Assembly (NCBI GenBank): GCA_009780765.1
Contig: WQZK01000027.1
Location: forward strand, 1 to 14,164
Length of the DNA: 14,164 bases
Direction of reading: 5' to 3'
DNA from: Defluviitaleaceae bacterium
Lineage (GTDB): Bacteria > Bacillota > Clostridia > Lachnospirales > UBA5962
Part shown: piece after piece, positions 13,827-14,164 of the stretch
Layout of the letters: each line of letters begins with the position of its first letter
How positions within the stretch are numbered: position 1 is the first letter of the stretch
The notes under the pieces: model-generated
What the model was told of the DNA's origin: nothing
Database searches by the model: none
The model's input: the letters and a program-made list of their open reading frames with translations, nothing else
Program-made: the position numbers and the translations under genes

Positions 13827-14164
13827 TTGTCTAAAACAGCAGAGCTGCAAATTATTGCAGAAAAAATTAGGCATCACGCACTAAAAGGTATTTTTAACGC
13901 AAAATCTGGTCATCCTGGAGGGTCTTTGTCTATAGCGGAGCTTATTTCGGCTCTTTATTTCGATGAAATGAATGTCGAAAACCCAGAAGATCCAAATCGT
14001 GATAGGTTTGTTCTATCTAAAGGGCATACTGCTCCAGCTTTATATGCAGCACTTGGATTAAGGGGCTTTTTTGATATTAAAGAACTTGAAAATCTAAGAG
14101 CGATTGATAGCAATCTACAAGGGCATCCTGATATGAACAAGGTTAGGGGCGTTGATATGTCTAC
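13827..14164 (+). CDS. transketolase, N-terminal subunit (3' partial)
   Basis: The gene runs off the right edge after 112 complete codons. It opens with TTG behind a consensus ribosome site AGGAGGG (13813-13819). Residues SGHPGGSLS (27-35), LSKGHTAPALYAALG (64-78) and LQGHPDMNKV followed by GVDMST are the thiamine-diphosphate-binding and substrate-site segments of the split transketolase N-terminal half common in clostridia. There the C-terminal half is a separate gene, expected just outside the window. The enzyme exchanges two-carbon units in the non-oxidative pentose phosphate pathway. It lies 34 nt after the TagO-type gene and may share its transcript. Split form is inferred from the short N-terminus (MSKTAELQIIAEKIRHHALK), which resembles that subunit. 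Confidence 0.92.
   Translation, partial: MSKTAELQIIAEKIRHHALKGIFNAKSGHPGGSLSIAELISALYFDEMNVENPEDPNRDRFVLSKGHTAPALYAALGLRGFFDIKELENLRAIDSNLQGHPDMNKVRGVDMS

Overview
The window reads as low-GC chromosomal DNA of a spore-forming member of the Firmicutes, class Clostridia (possibly Lachnospirales-like). This rests on AT-rich codon use with mostly AGA arginine codons, strong AGGAGG-type ribosome sites, TTG starts, a yunB-type sporulation gene, and a TagO/LCP wall-polymer toolkit. The genus cannot be fixed from the sequence alone.

Region 1 (1-2118) is a rearranged Rhs/YD-repeat polymorphic toxin locus. The end of an Rhs gene enters from the left and runs straight from YD repeats into a tryptophan-rich toxin-like tip. 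A small probable immunity gene and a terminator follow. After that comes an orphan Rhs fragment that has the conserved Rhs core end but no start and no toxin tip. A 123-nt block at the left edge recurs at about 96% identity inside the orphan, which points to tip exchange by recombination. Positions 2119-2502 hold no recognisable gene.

Region 2 (about 2503-6193) is the most interesting part: a compact candidate RiPP (ribosomally made, post-translationally modified peptide) cassette. A strong promoter precedes a 54-residue acidic peptide ending in HYGVNDWCK. Next come a radical SAM/SPASM peptide maturase with a C-terminal TPR domain and a peptidase-less ABC exporter. A hairpin sits in each gap between these genes. 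I do not recognise the precursor family.

Region 3 (6253-7814) has a perfect 16+16 bp inverted repeat over a probable promoter, a small ArAE/FUSC-type membrane protein and a TetR-family regulator, which may form an autoregulated efflux operon. A decayed sugar-phosphate isomerase/epimerase remnant follows.

Region 4 (7797-14164) is ordinary chromosome. It holds yunB on the minus strand and a divergent LytR-CpsA-Psr wall-polymer ligase. A tight operon of SEC-C protein, Sua5 threonylcarbamoyl-AMP synthase, low-molecular-weight phosphatase and uracil phosphoribosyltransferase comes next. Then come a highly structured 100-nt intergenic element, a TagO/WecA-type glycosyl-1-phosphate transferase, and the start of a transketolase N-terminal subunit. 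The LCP protein and TagO act at opposite ends of the same wall-polymer pathway.
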